Positions 51,201-59,343 of a stretch of 64,000 nucleotides of DNA are shown here, piece after piece (the stretch's first letter is position 1; each line of letters opens with the position of its first letter). The notes below the pieces were generated by a model. That model did no database searches. It was not told the DNA's origin and was given only the letters and a program-made list of their open reading frames with translations. Source of the stretch: Roseithermus sacchariphilus. Lineage in GTDB: Bacteria; Bacteroidota; Rhodothermia; Rhodothermales; MEBIC09517. A program made the translations under genes and the position numbers. The stretch is taken from assembly GCA_003285105.1 (NCBI GenBank), contig CP030158.1:1-64000 (forward strand), read 5' to 3'.

Positions 51201-54200
51201 GAGCGACCCGAAGCCGTCGGTCTGCGTCTGGACGTTGGCGCGGACGCGGCCCAGGTCGGCCAGCTGGACTTCGGCGTTGGCCAGGGCGGCCCAGCCGTTG
51301 CCCTCGTCATACCCCGCCACGCGCAGCTCGTTGATCCAGATCGTCACGTCGTCCAGCACGTTGTTCGGGTCGACGCTCGCCATGCCGGTCGTGTCGGCCG
51401 GGTTTCGGATGCCGATGATGATGGTGTTGATGCGGCCCAGGTTGGGCGACCCCTTGATGCCGAGGCGGGTGCCGGGCGGCGCAAAGTCCTCCACGTCCGG
51501 GTTGAGCGGGACGCCGTTCTCGTCGTGCCAGAACACCGAATCGAGCGGGGCGGCGCGCTCGTCGCGTGCCACCTTGAGCTGGTTCAGCGCGCTGAGCCGG
51601 ATGTTCATCGAGTTCAGGTCGAGGATCTGGCCGTTGTAGCTCTGGTTCGTCTGCCAGATCTCATCGGGGCTGAGGCCCTCGGCCAGGCGGCTGGGCGAGA
51701 GGGGTTGCTCGTATTCGTAGTAGTCGTTCGTCTCGTTGGCGCCGAGGCGGACGAACAGCCGCACCTTGCTGCGGGGGTCCTCGCCCGTGATCGCCTGCAG
51801 CTCGGCCAGGTCGATGCCGCTGCCGAGCCGGCCGTGCATGTGCACGAACATGCGCAGGTTGGAATACTTCAGCAGGTCGAGGCCCTGGAACGTCTTGGAG
51901 ATGGCGCGCTGCTTGCCGGGCTTGAGGTCCTCGACGCGGAGCACCAGCGCCTGCTCCCGCGCCTGCTGCTGGCCGCCCGTCGCCAGGCGAATCTGGCTGA
52001 TGATGGTCCCGTTGGGCGTCTTGTAGACGTCGCCGTTCTCCTCGTTGTTGATGCTGGCGATGGACAGCCGCGTCGTGCTCGTATCGACCACGGCCTCGCG
52101 CTCCTGGGCGACCTTGTCCTCCTTGCGCCACTGGCTGCCGACCAGCTCGAACTCGGCGAACCGCATCGTGATCGGGGCGACGTGCCCGGTCGTCCACAGC
52201 CGGATGGATTCGATCAGGCTGAAGTCCTGGATGGAGCCGACCCGGCGCGTGAAGTTGCGCACCGGGATGCGAACCTGGTACCAGCCCGTGCCGCGCCCGT
52301 CTTTGTCCGTGATCTCGCCGACGACGTAGTCATCCTGCCGCTCGGGGCGGGCCAGCGAGTCCAGCACGGCCAGACTCAGGGGCAGCATGTACTGGTAGTA
52401 GCTGTTGTCCGTGTCGATGCTGGAGTTGAGGTTCAGGTCCTCGGAGTCCGGGTAGCGGGCATTGCCACGCCTGACCTGCCCCTGCCCGAACTGGCTCTGC
52501 GACTCGTAGGCGTTCAACTCCAGGCCGGGGCCGTAGCGCGAGAAGCGCTGCTGAATGGTCGCGCCCTCCGGGTAGAGCGTCGGGTCGCCGAAGTAGGCGT
52601 CGTCGTCGAAATAGTAATAATCGTCGCCGGAGGGGTCGCGCAGGGCCTTGGCCACCTCGACCCGGTAGCGGGGATCGGGGTCGGACGGGTCGAGGGCGTT
52701 GAGGAACGACTGGAAGACGAAGGCCTCGGTGGCGGGGGGGTCGTAGGCAGACACGTCGTAGGAGGCCAGCCCGTCGAGCCCGAGGTCCTCGGTGCGCCTC
52801 GTGGCCTGGTCGATGTTGATGACGCCGTTGGTGGTGCTGGTCGGCAGGCGGCTCCAGGCATCCAGCGCCCCCGAGCCGATGGTCGTCGTCGAGAGGCCGT
52901 CCTCGTTGTTGAGCTTGCCGTTGGGCAGGACGTCCTCCGAGATCGAGCCGAGGTCCATGTAGAGCCGGGCCGAGCGGCCGGCATCGCCGCCGGGGGCTTC
53001 GGAGTAGGGGCGGAAGACGAACTCCACGAACTCGATGTTGCGCGTCTCGAAGTCGGTGTAGCCCTCCGGCAGGCGCTGCGTCATCCCGCCCCAGGTCTGG
53101 CGCGGGTTGTTGAGGAAGTCCTTCAGCTCGGTCGTGTAGTTGTAGGGGCCACGCTCGTGCGGGTTGAAGTAGACGTCCATCGTCGGCAGCGTCTGGTCGA
53201 TCTCGGCACGGGTGTCCTTGTTGGGGAAGACGTCTTTGATCAGCACGGGCGCCACGGCCGGCGTGATGGGCGCCTTCCGGGAGAGTTCCTCCAGGAGGTT
53301 GTTGTTGAGCTGATACCAGGAGAACGTGGCGCGCCAGGTCGTACGCAGGGAATCCTCGGCGGGGCAGCGCAGATTGCCGGGGCACGGATAGCGGGGGATG
53401 GAGTCAGGCGCGGCGCTGAGTTGCCAGGCGCCGGCCTGCCGCAGCGAGAAGGTGTTTTCGAAGCCCTCGAAGTCGTCGATGTACGAGATGCCGCCCAGCT
53501 CGTCGCGTTTGAAGTCGAGCCCCTGATCCTGGAGGGTGTTCTGTGTGCGGCGGAAGGCCGTCGTCTGCGTGTGACCCGGGCGGAGTTGCGCGAACTCGCC
53601 GGTGAGGGAAATGGAGCTGGGCGCACGCGTCTGCAACAGCGGCAGCGCGTCGATGGCGCGCGTGAGCCAGCGCGGCTCCAGCTCCAGCGACCCGTCGACG
53701 CCCCAGATCGTGTTCGAGATCGGCTCCTCGCCGATGCGAAACTTGTCGATGGGCGACTTCTGGCTGAGCCGCATCAGCGTCGCCCCCAGCGCCAGGTTGT
53801 TGCTGATGTCGTAGTCGGCCCGGAGGCCGAGCAGGGTTTTCTTCTGGAGGTTGAGGAACGAGTTCTGCTCGTACTCGATCTCGATGTCCCGCCCCGGCGT
53901 GAGGTAGGCCGGGTTGGTGATGGTCACGGTGCCGCCCTGGTAGTCCACCGTATAGTCGACGCCCTCCTGCAGGGGCGTCCCGCCGGAGGTCACCCGCACC
54001 GAGCCCTCGATCACCCCGGCGAAGGCCCGCAGGTCGTAGAACGACTGCACGGAGCCTTTGTACGAGCCGCGCACGCGGTAGACGTCCAGCTGCGTGTTGC
54101 GCCGGGCGTTTTCCTTCTTCTGGGTGTAGAGTTCGTCGAAGACGTAGAGCGCCTTCAGCTCCTGCTGCCGCGCCGGGTCGCCGACGCTGGTCTCGATCTG

Positions 54201-56318
54201 GCGGGCCAGGTTGCCGGCAAACGGCTCCAGCGTGGGGAAGATGAGCAGGCCGTTGCCCGGGTCGATGGTGAAGCCGGGGGCGTAGTCGAACAGGTTGTCC
54301 GGCCGGGGCGCGCCCTGCTCGTTGAGGCGATCGAGGCCGAGCAGTTGCAGCAGGGTCTGCTGGCCGCCGACGCCCGGCAGCCGCTCGGTGGGCGCCTTGC
54401 CGGGGGCCTCGTAGACGACGTCCAGCTCGAACTCGTTGGCGTTGAGCCCCCGGCCCGGGAAGCGGTAGATGTTGCGCAGCTGGAGGTACCAGGCCGCCGG
54501 GTTGAAGCTGTCCTCGCCGCCGGTCAGCACCGGCTGCTTCATGTTGACCGGGCGCAGCAGCTTCAGCAGGAGGCGGTCTTCGATCTGCCCGCCGAGCGAC
54601 CCGCCCGTCTCCGCCGCGAAGTCGCCCACCTGGTAGGTCCGCCCGTTGGCCAGGTAGCGGAACGAGACGGCCAGCGCCTCGCTCTCGGGCAGGCGCTGGC
54701 GCAGGGAGATGTAGCCCAGCACCTCGTCGATCTCATAGTCACGCCCGCGCTCCAGCTTCTTGAAGCGGCCCACCTGATAGTCGAGGTCGCCGAGCGGCTG
54801 GTCCATCTCGGCGGGGGAGACGAGCACGTTCTGCACGTTCGTGGCGGCGTCGCGGAGCCGCTCGGCCTCGGCATCGTCGTACTGGTCGACCGCGTTGTCC
54901 GGCAGGGCCGAGACGTCGGCCCGGGTGTAGCCGTCGGCCAGCGTGACGATCTCGGCCGGCTCGCCGAGGTCCACCACGGCCAGCACCTGCCGCACGTTCT
55001 CCTCGCCGGAGCTGGTGGGCATGAGCCGCCACACCTCGATGTCGGTGATGCGCTCGAAGCCGTTGGCGACGATGATGTTGGGCGGGTCGGCGAGGGCGGG
55101 CTCCCAGCGGTTGCGGAAGTAGTAGCCGAGGAAGAAGTGCGTGTTGTCGTCGTAATCGGTCGGCTTCAGGTCGAACTCCGTCGACGTCGAGCCGCCCTCG
55201 ATGCTGAGGCTGTTCGACTGCCCCTCCTGCTGGCTGGCCACGGTCGTCAGGCGCAGCCCGCCGATCTGCAACTCGCTCTTGATGCCGAAGAGGCTCTGCC
55301 CGCCGCGGATGAGCGACGACGGCGTGTTCAGGAAGACGTTGCCGGCCTCGATCTTCTGGATGATCTCGTCCTCGTAGCCGGTGTATTCGAGCTTGAGCTG
55401 GTTCTGGTAGTCGAACTGGTTGTTGGTGTCCCAGTTGACGTCGACGCGCAGCTTGTCCCCGATGGTGCCGGTGATGCCGAGGCGCAGGTCCTGCTTGAAG
55501 TCGGGGTCGACCTGGCTGGCGCGGCCGGTGAAGGCGACCTGCTGGTCGCTCTTGCGGTAATCGAAGCCGGCGCGGATGTCCGCCTGGCCGGTGACGCGCA
55601 GGTCCACCTCGGGCTTGCCGAAGATGGTGGTGAAGGCGCTGTTGCGTCCGCCGGGCACGACGATGTTGACGCCGAGGCCGCCGCGCCGCTGCTGCCGGCG
55701 CTGCTGCATGCGCTGGTCGGCCAGATCGCGGAAGTTGTCCCGCAGGTCCTGACGCAGGCGCTCCCGCCGGTAGGTTTCATAGTCGAGCTCGACCGGGTAG
55801 CGCACGTCCCGGCCGCCGACCTGCTCCTGCACGCGGAAGACGTTGCGCGTGGAATCCAGCTCGACGCGGTGCCGCCAGAAGGCGCCCAGGTCCGGGCCGA
55901 GCGGGCGGCGGCGACGCGGCAGCACCGAGGCGGAGAACGGATCCCGCCGGAACCGCGGCAGATACCGCGCGGCCAGCCCGGTATCCGGCGGGGCCATGGC
56001 CCCGGCGGCGAGCGAGTCGGTCGCCAGCGAATCGGGCCGGGTGGCGGTGCTGTCCGTATCGGCGCGGGCCACGTGCCAGGCGGTCGAGGCCGGACGCGGC
56101 ACCCCGGGTGCCGGCGAGGCGGCCTGGCTCACCAGCGTAGCCAGCACCACCAGCGCGCCGGCGACGAGCGCCGCCAGCTGCCGGAGCGGGCGGAATACAC
56201 GGGCCGCCGGAGGAGTCGTCTTCCCCTGAGGAGCGTGTCGAGATCGCACGAATTCCTGTCGTACTGCTGATCGAAGATCCGGCCCGGACCGGCCCGTGAA
56301 GCACCGGCCTCGAGGCAC
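48255..56318 (-). CDS. sprA: Cell-surface protein SprA (type IX secretion outer-membrane translocon)
   Basis: Giant outer-membrane protein, up to 2,687 residues (Flavobacterium SprA about 2,400). SprA forms the very large beta-barrel pore of the type IX secretion system and is needed for gliding in gliders. The N-terminal region has a signal-type helix (LRQLAALVAGALVVLATLVSQA, residues about 46-67). After it comes the SprA block NIVVPGGRNSAFTTIFGKPEVDLRVTGQADI. Dense alternating beta strands continue to the end (GGFNVRVSISN). Near residues 2,100-2,220 there is an insertion of Arg/Glu-rich charged helix followed by Pro/Ala/Asp/Thr repeats. Start uncertain: the first ATG is at 56318, but a GTG at 56249 gives a better signal peptide. 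Other type IX genes are not in this window. Confidence 0.93.
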   Translation of the reverse strand: MPRGRCFTGRSGPDLRSAVRQEFVRSRHAPQGKTTPPAARVFRPLRQLAALVAGALVVLATLVSQAASPAPGVPRPASTAWHVARADTDSTATRPDSLATDSLAAGAMAPPDTGLAARYLPRFRRDPFSASVLPRRRRPLGPDLGAFWRHRVELDSTRNVFRVQEQVGGRDVRYPVELDYETYRRERLRQDLRDNFRDLADQRMQQRRQQRRGGLGVNIVVPGGRNSAFTTIFGKPEVDLRVTGQADIRAGFDYRKSDQQVAFTGRASQVDPDFKQDLRLGITGTIGDKLRVDVNWDTNNQFDYQNQLKLEYTGYEDEIIQKIEAGNVFLNTPSSLIRGGQSLFGIKSELQIGGLRLTTVASQQEGQSNSLSIEGGSTSTEFDLKPTDYDDNTHFFLGYYFRNRWEPALADPPNIIVANGFERITDIEVWRLMPTSSGEENVRQVLAVVDLGEPAEIVTLADGYTRADVSALPDNAVDQYDDAEAERLRDAATNVQNVLVSPAEMDQPLGDLDYQVGRFKKLERGRDYEIDEVLGYISLRQRLPESEALAVSFRYLANGRTYQVGDFAAETGGSLGGQIEDRLLLKLLRPVNMKQPVLTGGEDSFNPAAWYLQLRNIYRFPGRGLNANEFELDVVYEAPGKAPTERLPGVGGQQTLLQLLGLDRLNEQGAPRPDNLFDYAPGFTIDPGNGLLIFPTLEPFAGNLARQIETSVGDPARQQELKALYVFDELYTQKKENARRNTQLDVYRVRGSYKGSVQSFYDLRAFAGVIEGSVRVTSGGTPLQEGVDYTVDYQGGTVTITNPAYLTPGRDIEIEYEQNSFLNLQKKTLLGLRADYDISNNLALGATLMRLSQKSPIDKFRIGEEPISNTIWGVDGSLELEPRWLTRAIDALPLLQTRAPSSISLTGEFAQLRPGHTQTTAFRRTQNTLQDQGLDFKRDELGGISYIDDFEGFENTFSLRQAGAWQLSAAPDSIPRYPCPGNLRCPAEDSLRTTWRATFSWYQLNNNLLEELSRKAPITPAVAPVLIKDVFPNKDTRAEIDQTLPTMDVYFNPHERGPYNYTTELKDFLNNPRQTWGGMTQRLPEGYTDFETRNIEFVEFVFRPYSEAPGGDAGRSARLYMDLGSISEDVLPNGKLNNEDGLSTTTIGSGALDAWSRLPTSTTNGVINIDQATRRTEDLGLDGLASYDVSAYDPPATEAFVFQSFLNALDPSDPDPRYRVEVAKALRDPSGDDYYYFDDDAYFGDPTLYPEGATIQQRFSRYGPGLELNAYESQSQFGQGQVRRGNARYPDSEDLNLNSSIDTDNSYYQYMLPLSLAVLDSLARPERQDDYVVGEITDKDGRGTGWYQVRIPVRNFTRRVGSIQDFSLIESIRLWTTGHVAPITMRFAEFELVGSQWRKEDKVAQEREAVVDTSTTRLSIASINNEENGDVYKTPNGTIISQIRLATGGQQQAREQALVLRVEDLKPGKQRAISKTFQGLDLLKYSNLRMFVHMHGRLGSGIDLAELQAITGEDPRSKVRLFVRLGANETNDYYEYEQPLSPSRLAEGLSPDEIWQTNQSYNGQILDLNSMNIRLSALNQLKVARDERAAPLDSVFWHDENGVPLNPDVEDFAPPGTRLGIKGSPNLGRINTIIIGIRNPADTTGMASVDPNNVLDDVTIWINELRVAGYDEGNGWAALANAEVQLADLGRVRANVQTQTDGFGSLSSSLGERDQTNILNWGVNTDVNLDKFIPERFGWAVPVSVQVQSNTTTPRFSPNRGDVRLEEIVDQIESDTSYTPAQRDSLKRQAIESAQTHTFSRSFTTSIRKQNSRSPLLRYTLDGLSVSYAYSVSEGRSPSQRLNDQWRWTSTLNYRLAVRRPRTIRPFGWLGEVPVLGWLGGLQFNYLPQSFTASATAARNFAQSRDRNNAVRREEGAEVLPESIAFPFREQHSFSHRRNVSLQYNPFNFLNLSLDTRTSQSLSAIGADTTFTTFVRRTDDPTRFDLLPGSFNDNGIPDSLRGVDAFQQERLDVRSTGAVLDDLFKGTASLRTEDHGQSFTGTFRPQLNRIQALNWINVQDVVYGVQYGWRNGPVGRNTGASVNNAVNIRGGLTLRPQELFRKFDFYQTLERKQREAEQEKRAERQRRQREREERRRQREEERRQREEEERRRREAEANPPADTLGGAPADTLGGAPADTPANTPPDTPADTPADTPAGGPPEAGTAGAEDGPGFRLPLPDPAALARRFVLAVTGMRDFSVTYTGTRSATSSNVGTPVRDRNNRLVDVETHYSLIDALFNDVGVPLRYRFGFDRTIDPASGYRVVDSLLQVTDVLQNSNKVQGRTTLSPSPTFQVSLNWNVDWSQGQNITYRPGPDGVLANTTENGRNSASVWAFGASYRTLFARQLDRYARDVQGLTPGADLRDRNGDGVVLTNASVVDDFTGAFVSSFGRLDGRGLLPFPMPGWTVSYSGIANWPLLRRITQNVTLRHTYSADYSTDFRTNVLAASQDSASFDLGGRRVVYALADEEVGSVRVNERFSPLVGIDISWKGRIQTNLSWNKSNTYSLSTSTFEVGETRTNELTFSANYSRQGLRLPFLRRSLNNRITFSLTASLSETNDQRYLMRRALIDASADPRAYDPDLALTGDNISLVTAFTRLSMAPQVSYQFSNKVSASFQMRYEKFDSQDSLQPSYTNVSGGFNVRVSISN
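49680..50000. repeat. In-gene low-complexity segment of sprA
   Basis: Codes on the minus strand for an Arg/Glu/Gln-rich stretch (QREREERRRQREEERRQREE) followed by repeated GAPADTL and PADTP units. The DNA shows in-frame repeats of gccggggtgtcc and gcccagggtatccgccggcg types. Confidence 0.85.
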
Positions 56319-56670
56319 CGTGTCGAGACCCTACGGTCGAGTAGAGCGTTGTTCGTAGCCAGACGTGCCTATACGCAGTGTCTCGGTTGATCCTCGGATG
56401 CAGGGACAGGAGATCGCGGACCGGCCGTGCCACCGGGAAGGCGTCACGGTGCGTCATCTGCTCGGGCGCGTCTCCGCTCGCACGTCAGGCAAAGTAACCG
56501 CCGCGCGCCTTCGCTTCAAGAGCAAAAAACGGACCCGCCCGACGGGCCGCGCCGGCGGTGTCCTACCGCGGCCCGGGGCGTTTGTTCTGCACGAAAACGC
56601 CCCGGCCGGTGGCATCGGTGGTTCTTCCGGTTTATTCTGGAGCGGTTCCAGAGCCCACTGCCTGCCTCCG
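56319..56670. other. Divergent intergenic region upstream of sprA, 352 bp
   Basis: Contains the candidate sprA promoter (56490-56519). It also holds a T6 tract on the minus strand preceded by a GGCCCG/CGGGTC hairpin (about 56527-56550), and a perfect 11-bp inverted repeat (CCGGGGCGTTT at 56573-56583 with AAACGCCCCGG at 56595-56605). The leader between the promoter and the sprA start is 165-235 nt. No gene is recognised. Confidence 0.55.
56490..56519 (-). promoter_or_regulatory. Candidate sprA promoter
   Basis: On the minus strand TTG (56517-56519), a 20-nt spacer and TACTTTG (56490-56496). This approximates the Bacteroidota TTG/TAnnTTTG consensus with one base missing in the -7 box. Confidence 0.4.
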
Positions 56671-57162
56671 ATGCCTGCCTTCCGCCCCTTGCCGTTCCGG
56701 TGGCTGCCGGCCCTCCTGGGGCTGCCGGTCGTCGTGCTCGCCGGCTGCGCGGACCCGGCCCGCAGCCCGGCGCCGGACCCGGACGTCCGGGCCGCCATCG
56801 AGGCCGTGCTGGCCGCCCAGGTGGCCGCCTGGAACGCCGGGGATCTGCGCGGCTTCATGGAAGGCTATGCCCGGACCGACTCGTTGCGCTTCGCCTCCGG
56901 CGGCACCGTCCGGCGAGGCTGGCAGACCGCCCTCGACGCCTACGAACGCACCTACCCCGACCGGGCCGTCATGGGCACGCTGGCCTTCCACGACCTCGAC
57001 GTCCGGCTGCTGTCGCCGCGCTGGGCGCTGGTCTTCGGCCGGTGGCACCTCCAGCGAGCGCCGGAGCAGGGCGATGCCGGCGGGCTCTTCACCCTGCTCT
57101 TCGAGCGCCGCCCCGAGGGCTGGCGGATCGTGCACGACCACACCTCCTCGGCCTCCTCGTGA
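56671..57162 (+). CDS. NTF2-like (SnoaL/DUF4440-type) lipoprotein
   Basis: A 163-residue lipoprotein: signal LLGLPVVVLAGC with the processing Cys at about residue 26. It then has a compact NTF2-like domain: helix IEAVLAAQVAAWNAGDLRGFMEGYARTDSLRF, then FASGGTVRRGWQTALDAYERTYPD and closing strands GLFTLLFERRPEGWRIVHDHTS. The W-N-x-GD-x--FM--Y pattern is typical of DUF4440/SnoaL-like proteins, which may bind small ligands. No role is assigned. The SDR gene follows 63 bp later. Confidence 0.85.
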   Translation: MPAFRPLPFRWLPALLGLPVVVLAGCADPARSPAPDPDVRAAIEAVLAAQVAAWNAGDLRGFMEGYARTDSLRFASGGTVRRGWQTALDAYERTYPDRAVMGTLAFHDLDVRLLSPRWALVFGRWHLQRAPEQGDAGGLFTLLFERRPEGWRIVHDHTSSASS

Positions 57163-57225
57163 CCACCCGGCGCTCCCGCACGTGCGCTCCCGCTCCCCCA
57201 CGTATTTCGTCGTTTCGCTCGTCCC

Positions 57226-57942
57226 ATGATGCACGTTGATCTCCGCGGACAGGTCGTTGTCATCACCGGCGCCGGCGGGCGGCTGGGCCAGCGCCTGGTC
57301 CATCGCTTCGCCCGGCAGGGCGCCCGGATCGCCGCCATCGTCCTCGACGAGGACGAAGCCCGGCGCATCCCCTTCCCCGAGGATGAACAGGCCGAAGGGT
57401 ATGCCTTCCCCGTCGACGTGACGCGGGAGGAGCTGGTCGAGACGTGCTTCGAGCAGATTGCCCACCAGTTCGGCCGGCTCGACGCGCTCATCCACACCGT
57501 GGGCGCCTGGGACGCCCGACCGCTGCTGGGCACGTCGCTGGACGACTGGGAGCACCTCATGCGGATCAACCTCACCTCGAGCTTCCTGTGCTTCCGGGAA
57601 GCGGTGCGGGTGATGCAGCGCACCGGCACCGGCGGCCGGCTCATCGGCATCGCCGCCGGCCAGGGGGCGGACCGGGGACAGGCCCGGCAGAGTGCCTACT
57701 CGGCCGCCAAAGCCGGCGTGATCCGCCTCGTGGAATCCGTCGCCGCCGAACTGGCCGGATCCGGCATCACCGCCCACGCCATCGCGCCGTCGACCATCCT
57801 CTACGACGCCGCACCCGGCGAGCCGGGGGTCGCGGCCGAACAGATCGTCAGCCTCTGCCTCTACCTCTGCACGCCGGCCGGCAAGGGCCTCAATGGCGCG
57901 ACGCTGCGGGCCTACGGCGCGGCCGGCCCGCCGACGGGCTGA
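57226..57942 (+). CDS. Short-chain dehydrogenase/reductase (SDR) family protein
   Basis: A 238-residue classical SDR. The cofactor motif is TGAGGRLGQ (near residue 14), in place of TGxxxGxG. An acidic DEDEA follows the second strand region. The usual NNAG is replaced by HTVGAW. The catalytic Tyr-x3-Lys is YSAAKAG with an upstream Gly-Ile-Ala-Ala-Gly-Gln strand where the Ser is not obvious. The C-terminus (GLNGATLRAYGAAGP) keeps the family pattern. The altered motifs make the substrate and even activity uncertain. Convergent with the TPR gene. Confidence 0.85.
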   Translation: MMHVDLRGQVVVITGAGGRLGQRLVHRFARQGARIAAIVLDEDEARRIPFPEDEQAEGYAFPVDVTREELVETCFEQIAHQFGRLDALIHTVGAWDARPLLGTSLDDWEHLMRINLTSSFLCFREAVRVMQRTGTGGRLIGIAAGQGADRGQARQSAYSAAKAGVIRLVESVAAELAGSGITAHAIAPSTILYDAAPGEPGVAAEQIVSLCLYLCTPAGKGLNGATLRAYGAAGPPTG

Positions 57943-57982
57943 CGCGCCCGCACGGCCCCGGCACCGCCGGCACCGCCGGCCT

Positions 57983-59194
57983 TCAGGACCCGTAGGGCAC
58001 CTGCAGGTAGCGGCGAGCGCGGTCGTGGGCGCCGGCCTGGTCCTCCATCTGCAACACGGACCGGTAACGCGCCTCGGCCAGCGTTCGCTGCCCCAGGGCA
58101 TCGTAGCACATCCCCTGCCGCAGCCGCCCGAGCACTTTGAAGTAGGTGTCGTCCGTGTGGCGGGCCGTGAGGGCTTCGAGGCGCATCAGGTAGGTGAGCG
58201 CGGTGCGGTAGTCGCCGTAGGCCATGTAGCTTCGGGCGAGGTAGTAGAGCGCCTGGTCGGCGGTGCCGGCGGTGTAGCCCGGCGTCCCGGCTTCATACCG
58301 GCCGAGCACGTCGCTGAAGATCTCGCGTGCTCTGAGCCAGCGGCCCCAGCGGGCATAGACGCGCCCCTCGAAGGCGTGGAAGAAGGCATTCCCCGGATGG
58401 CGCTCGCGCAACCACGTCGCGTAATAGACGCTCTTGTCGAAGTCCTGCTCGAAGAGGTAATAGATCTGTAGCAGGAAATACGCCGCCTCGGTCTGGATGT
58501 AGTAGCCTTCCCGCGCCGTGCGCTCCAGCGCCTGGAGGCCGCGCTGCCGGTCGCCCCGCGGGAAGAACACCATCACGGGCCGGGCGAAGGGGTAGCGCTC
58601 GGGGATGACGGCCGCGTAATAGTCGTAGATGCCCTTGCCGAAGGCATAATCGTCGTTCTCCGGCCTCGCCTCGGCCACGCCCAGCACATAGTCCATGGCC
58701 CGGATGCCGTCCCGCGCGGCCTTCAGCCAGGCGCCCCGGTTGGAGCGCAGCCGCCCGCGAAACCCCAGGGCCGCGCCCTTGAAGAACATCGCGTCGAAGG
58801 ACGTGCCATCACGCATCAGCAACCGGTCGCTGCGGGCGATGACCTCGTCCATGGCCGCGTAGAAGGCGTCATCGTGCGAGGTGTCGGACAGGTCGAGCAG
58901 GATCTCCCACCACAGGTTGAGGGCCTTCAGGAACGGGCCGATGGGATGATCGGGGAAGCGCCGGTCGATGCGGTCGAAGAGGGCGGCCGCCTCGTCGAAG
59001 CGCATGTCGTAGAGCAGGTCGAGGCCGCGTTTCGCCTCGGCGCGCACGTACGGATCCTCCAGCACCGAAGGCCCCTCGTCGGGCGTCGACTGCCCGGCCA
59101 GGGGGGCGAGGACCAGCCACAGGACGACGAGCACGAGGCGACGCCACCACGCCCCGCGAAGCCCGCGCGCCCTATGTTCCCGTCGCTGCCGCAT
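57983..59194 (-). CDS. TPR-type exported protein
   Basis: About 403 residues from the start MRQRREHRARG. The signal or anchor helix is LVLVVLWLVLAPLAG. The rest is helical with TPR-like repeats (AKRGLDLLYDMRFDEAAALFDRIDRRFPDHP; TADQALYYLARSYMAYGDYRTALTYLMRLEAL; GMCYDALGQRTLAEARYRSVLQM) separated by Tyr-rich loops. No catalytic motif. Probably a periplasmic scaffold or assembly factor. Divergent from the GWxTD gene with a 149-bp gap, which hints at joint regulation. Confidence 0.8.
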   Translation of the reverse strand: MRQRREHRARGLRGAWWRRLVLVVLWLVLAPLAGQSTPDEGPSVLEDPYVRAEAKRGLDLLYDMRFDEAAALFDRIDRRFPDHPIGPFLKALNLWWEILLDLSDTSHDDAFYAAMDEVIARSDRLLMRDGTSFDAMFFKGAALGFRGRLRSNRGAWLKAARDGIRAMDYVLGVAEARPENDDYAFGKGIYDYYAAVIPERYPFARPVMVFFPRGDRQRGLQALERTAREGYYIQTEAAYFLLQIYYLFEQDFDKSVYYATWLRERHPGNAFFHAFEGRVYARWGRWLRAREIFSDVLGRYEAGTPGYTAGTADQALYYLARSYMAYGDYRTALTYLMRLEALTARHTDDTYFKVLGRLRQGMCYDALGQRTLAEARYRSVLQMEDQAGAHDRARRYLQVPYGS

Positions 59195-59343
59195 GGTGAG
59201 GCGATGTACCGCCGCCCGCAGCGGGCTGTTCCACCACGCCGCCGGACGCCCTCGCCGGACGTTGACCACCTGGACCCTTTCCCGCCTCGTCTGGTTCATC
59301 TGTTCTGACCGAGGTACCCCAGGCCTCCGCCGGTGCTTGCTCC

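Noticed and set aside
47919-56270. A 2,783-codon open frame on the plus strand antisense to lipB and sprA
   Set aside because: It mirrors sprA exactly, has no recognisable domains, and is rich in Arg/Gly/Val/Leu as expected for the reverse frame of GC-rich coding DNA. sprA itself has clear homology, so the antisense frame is a composition artefact.
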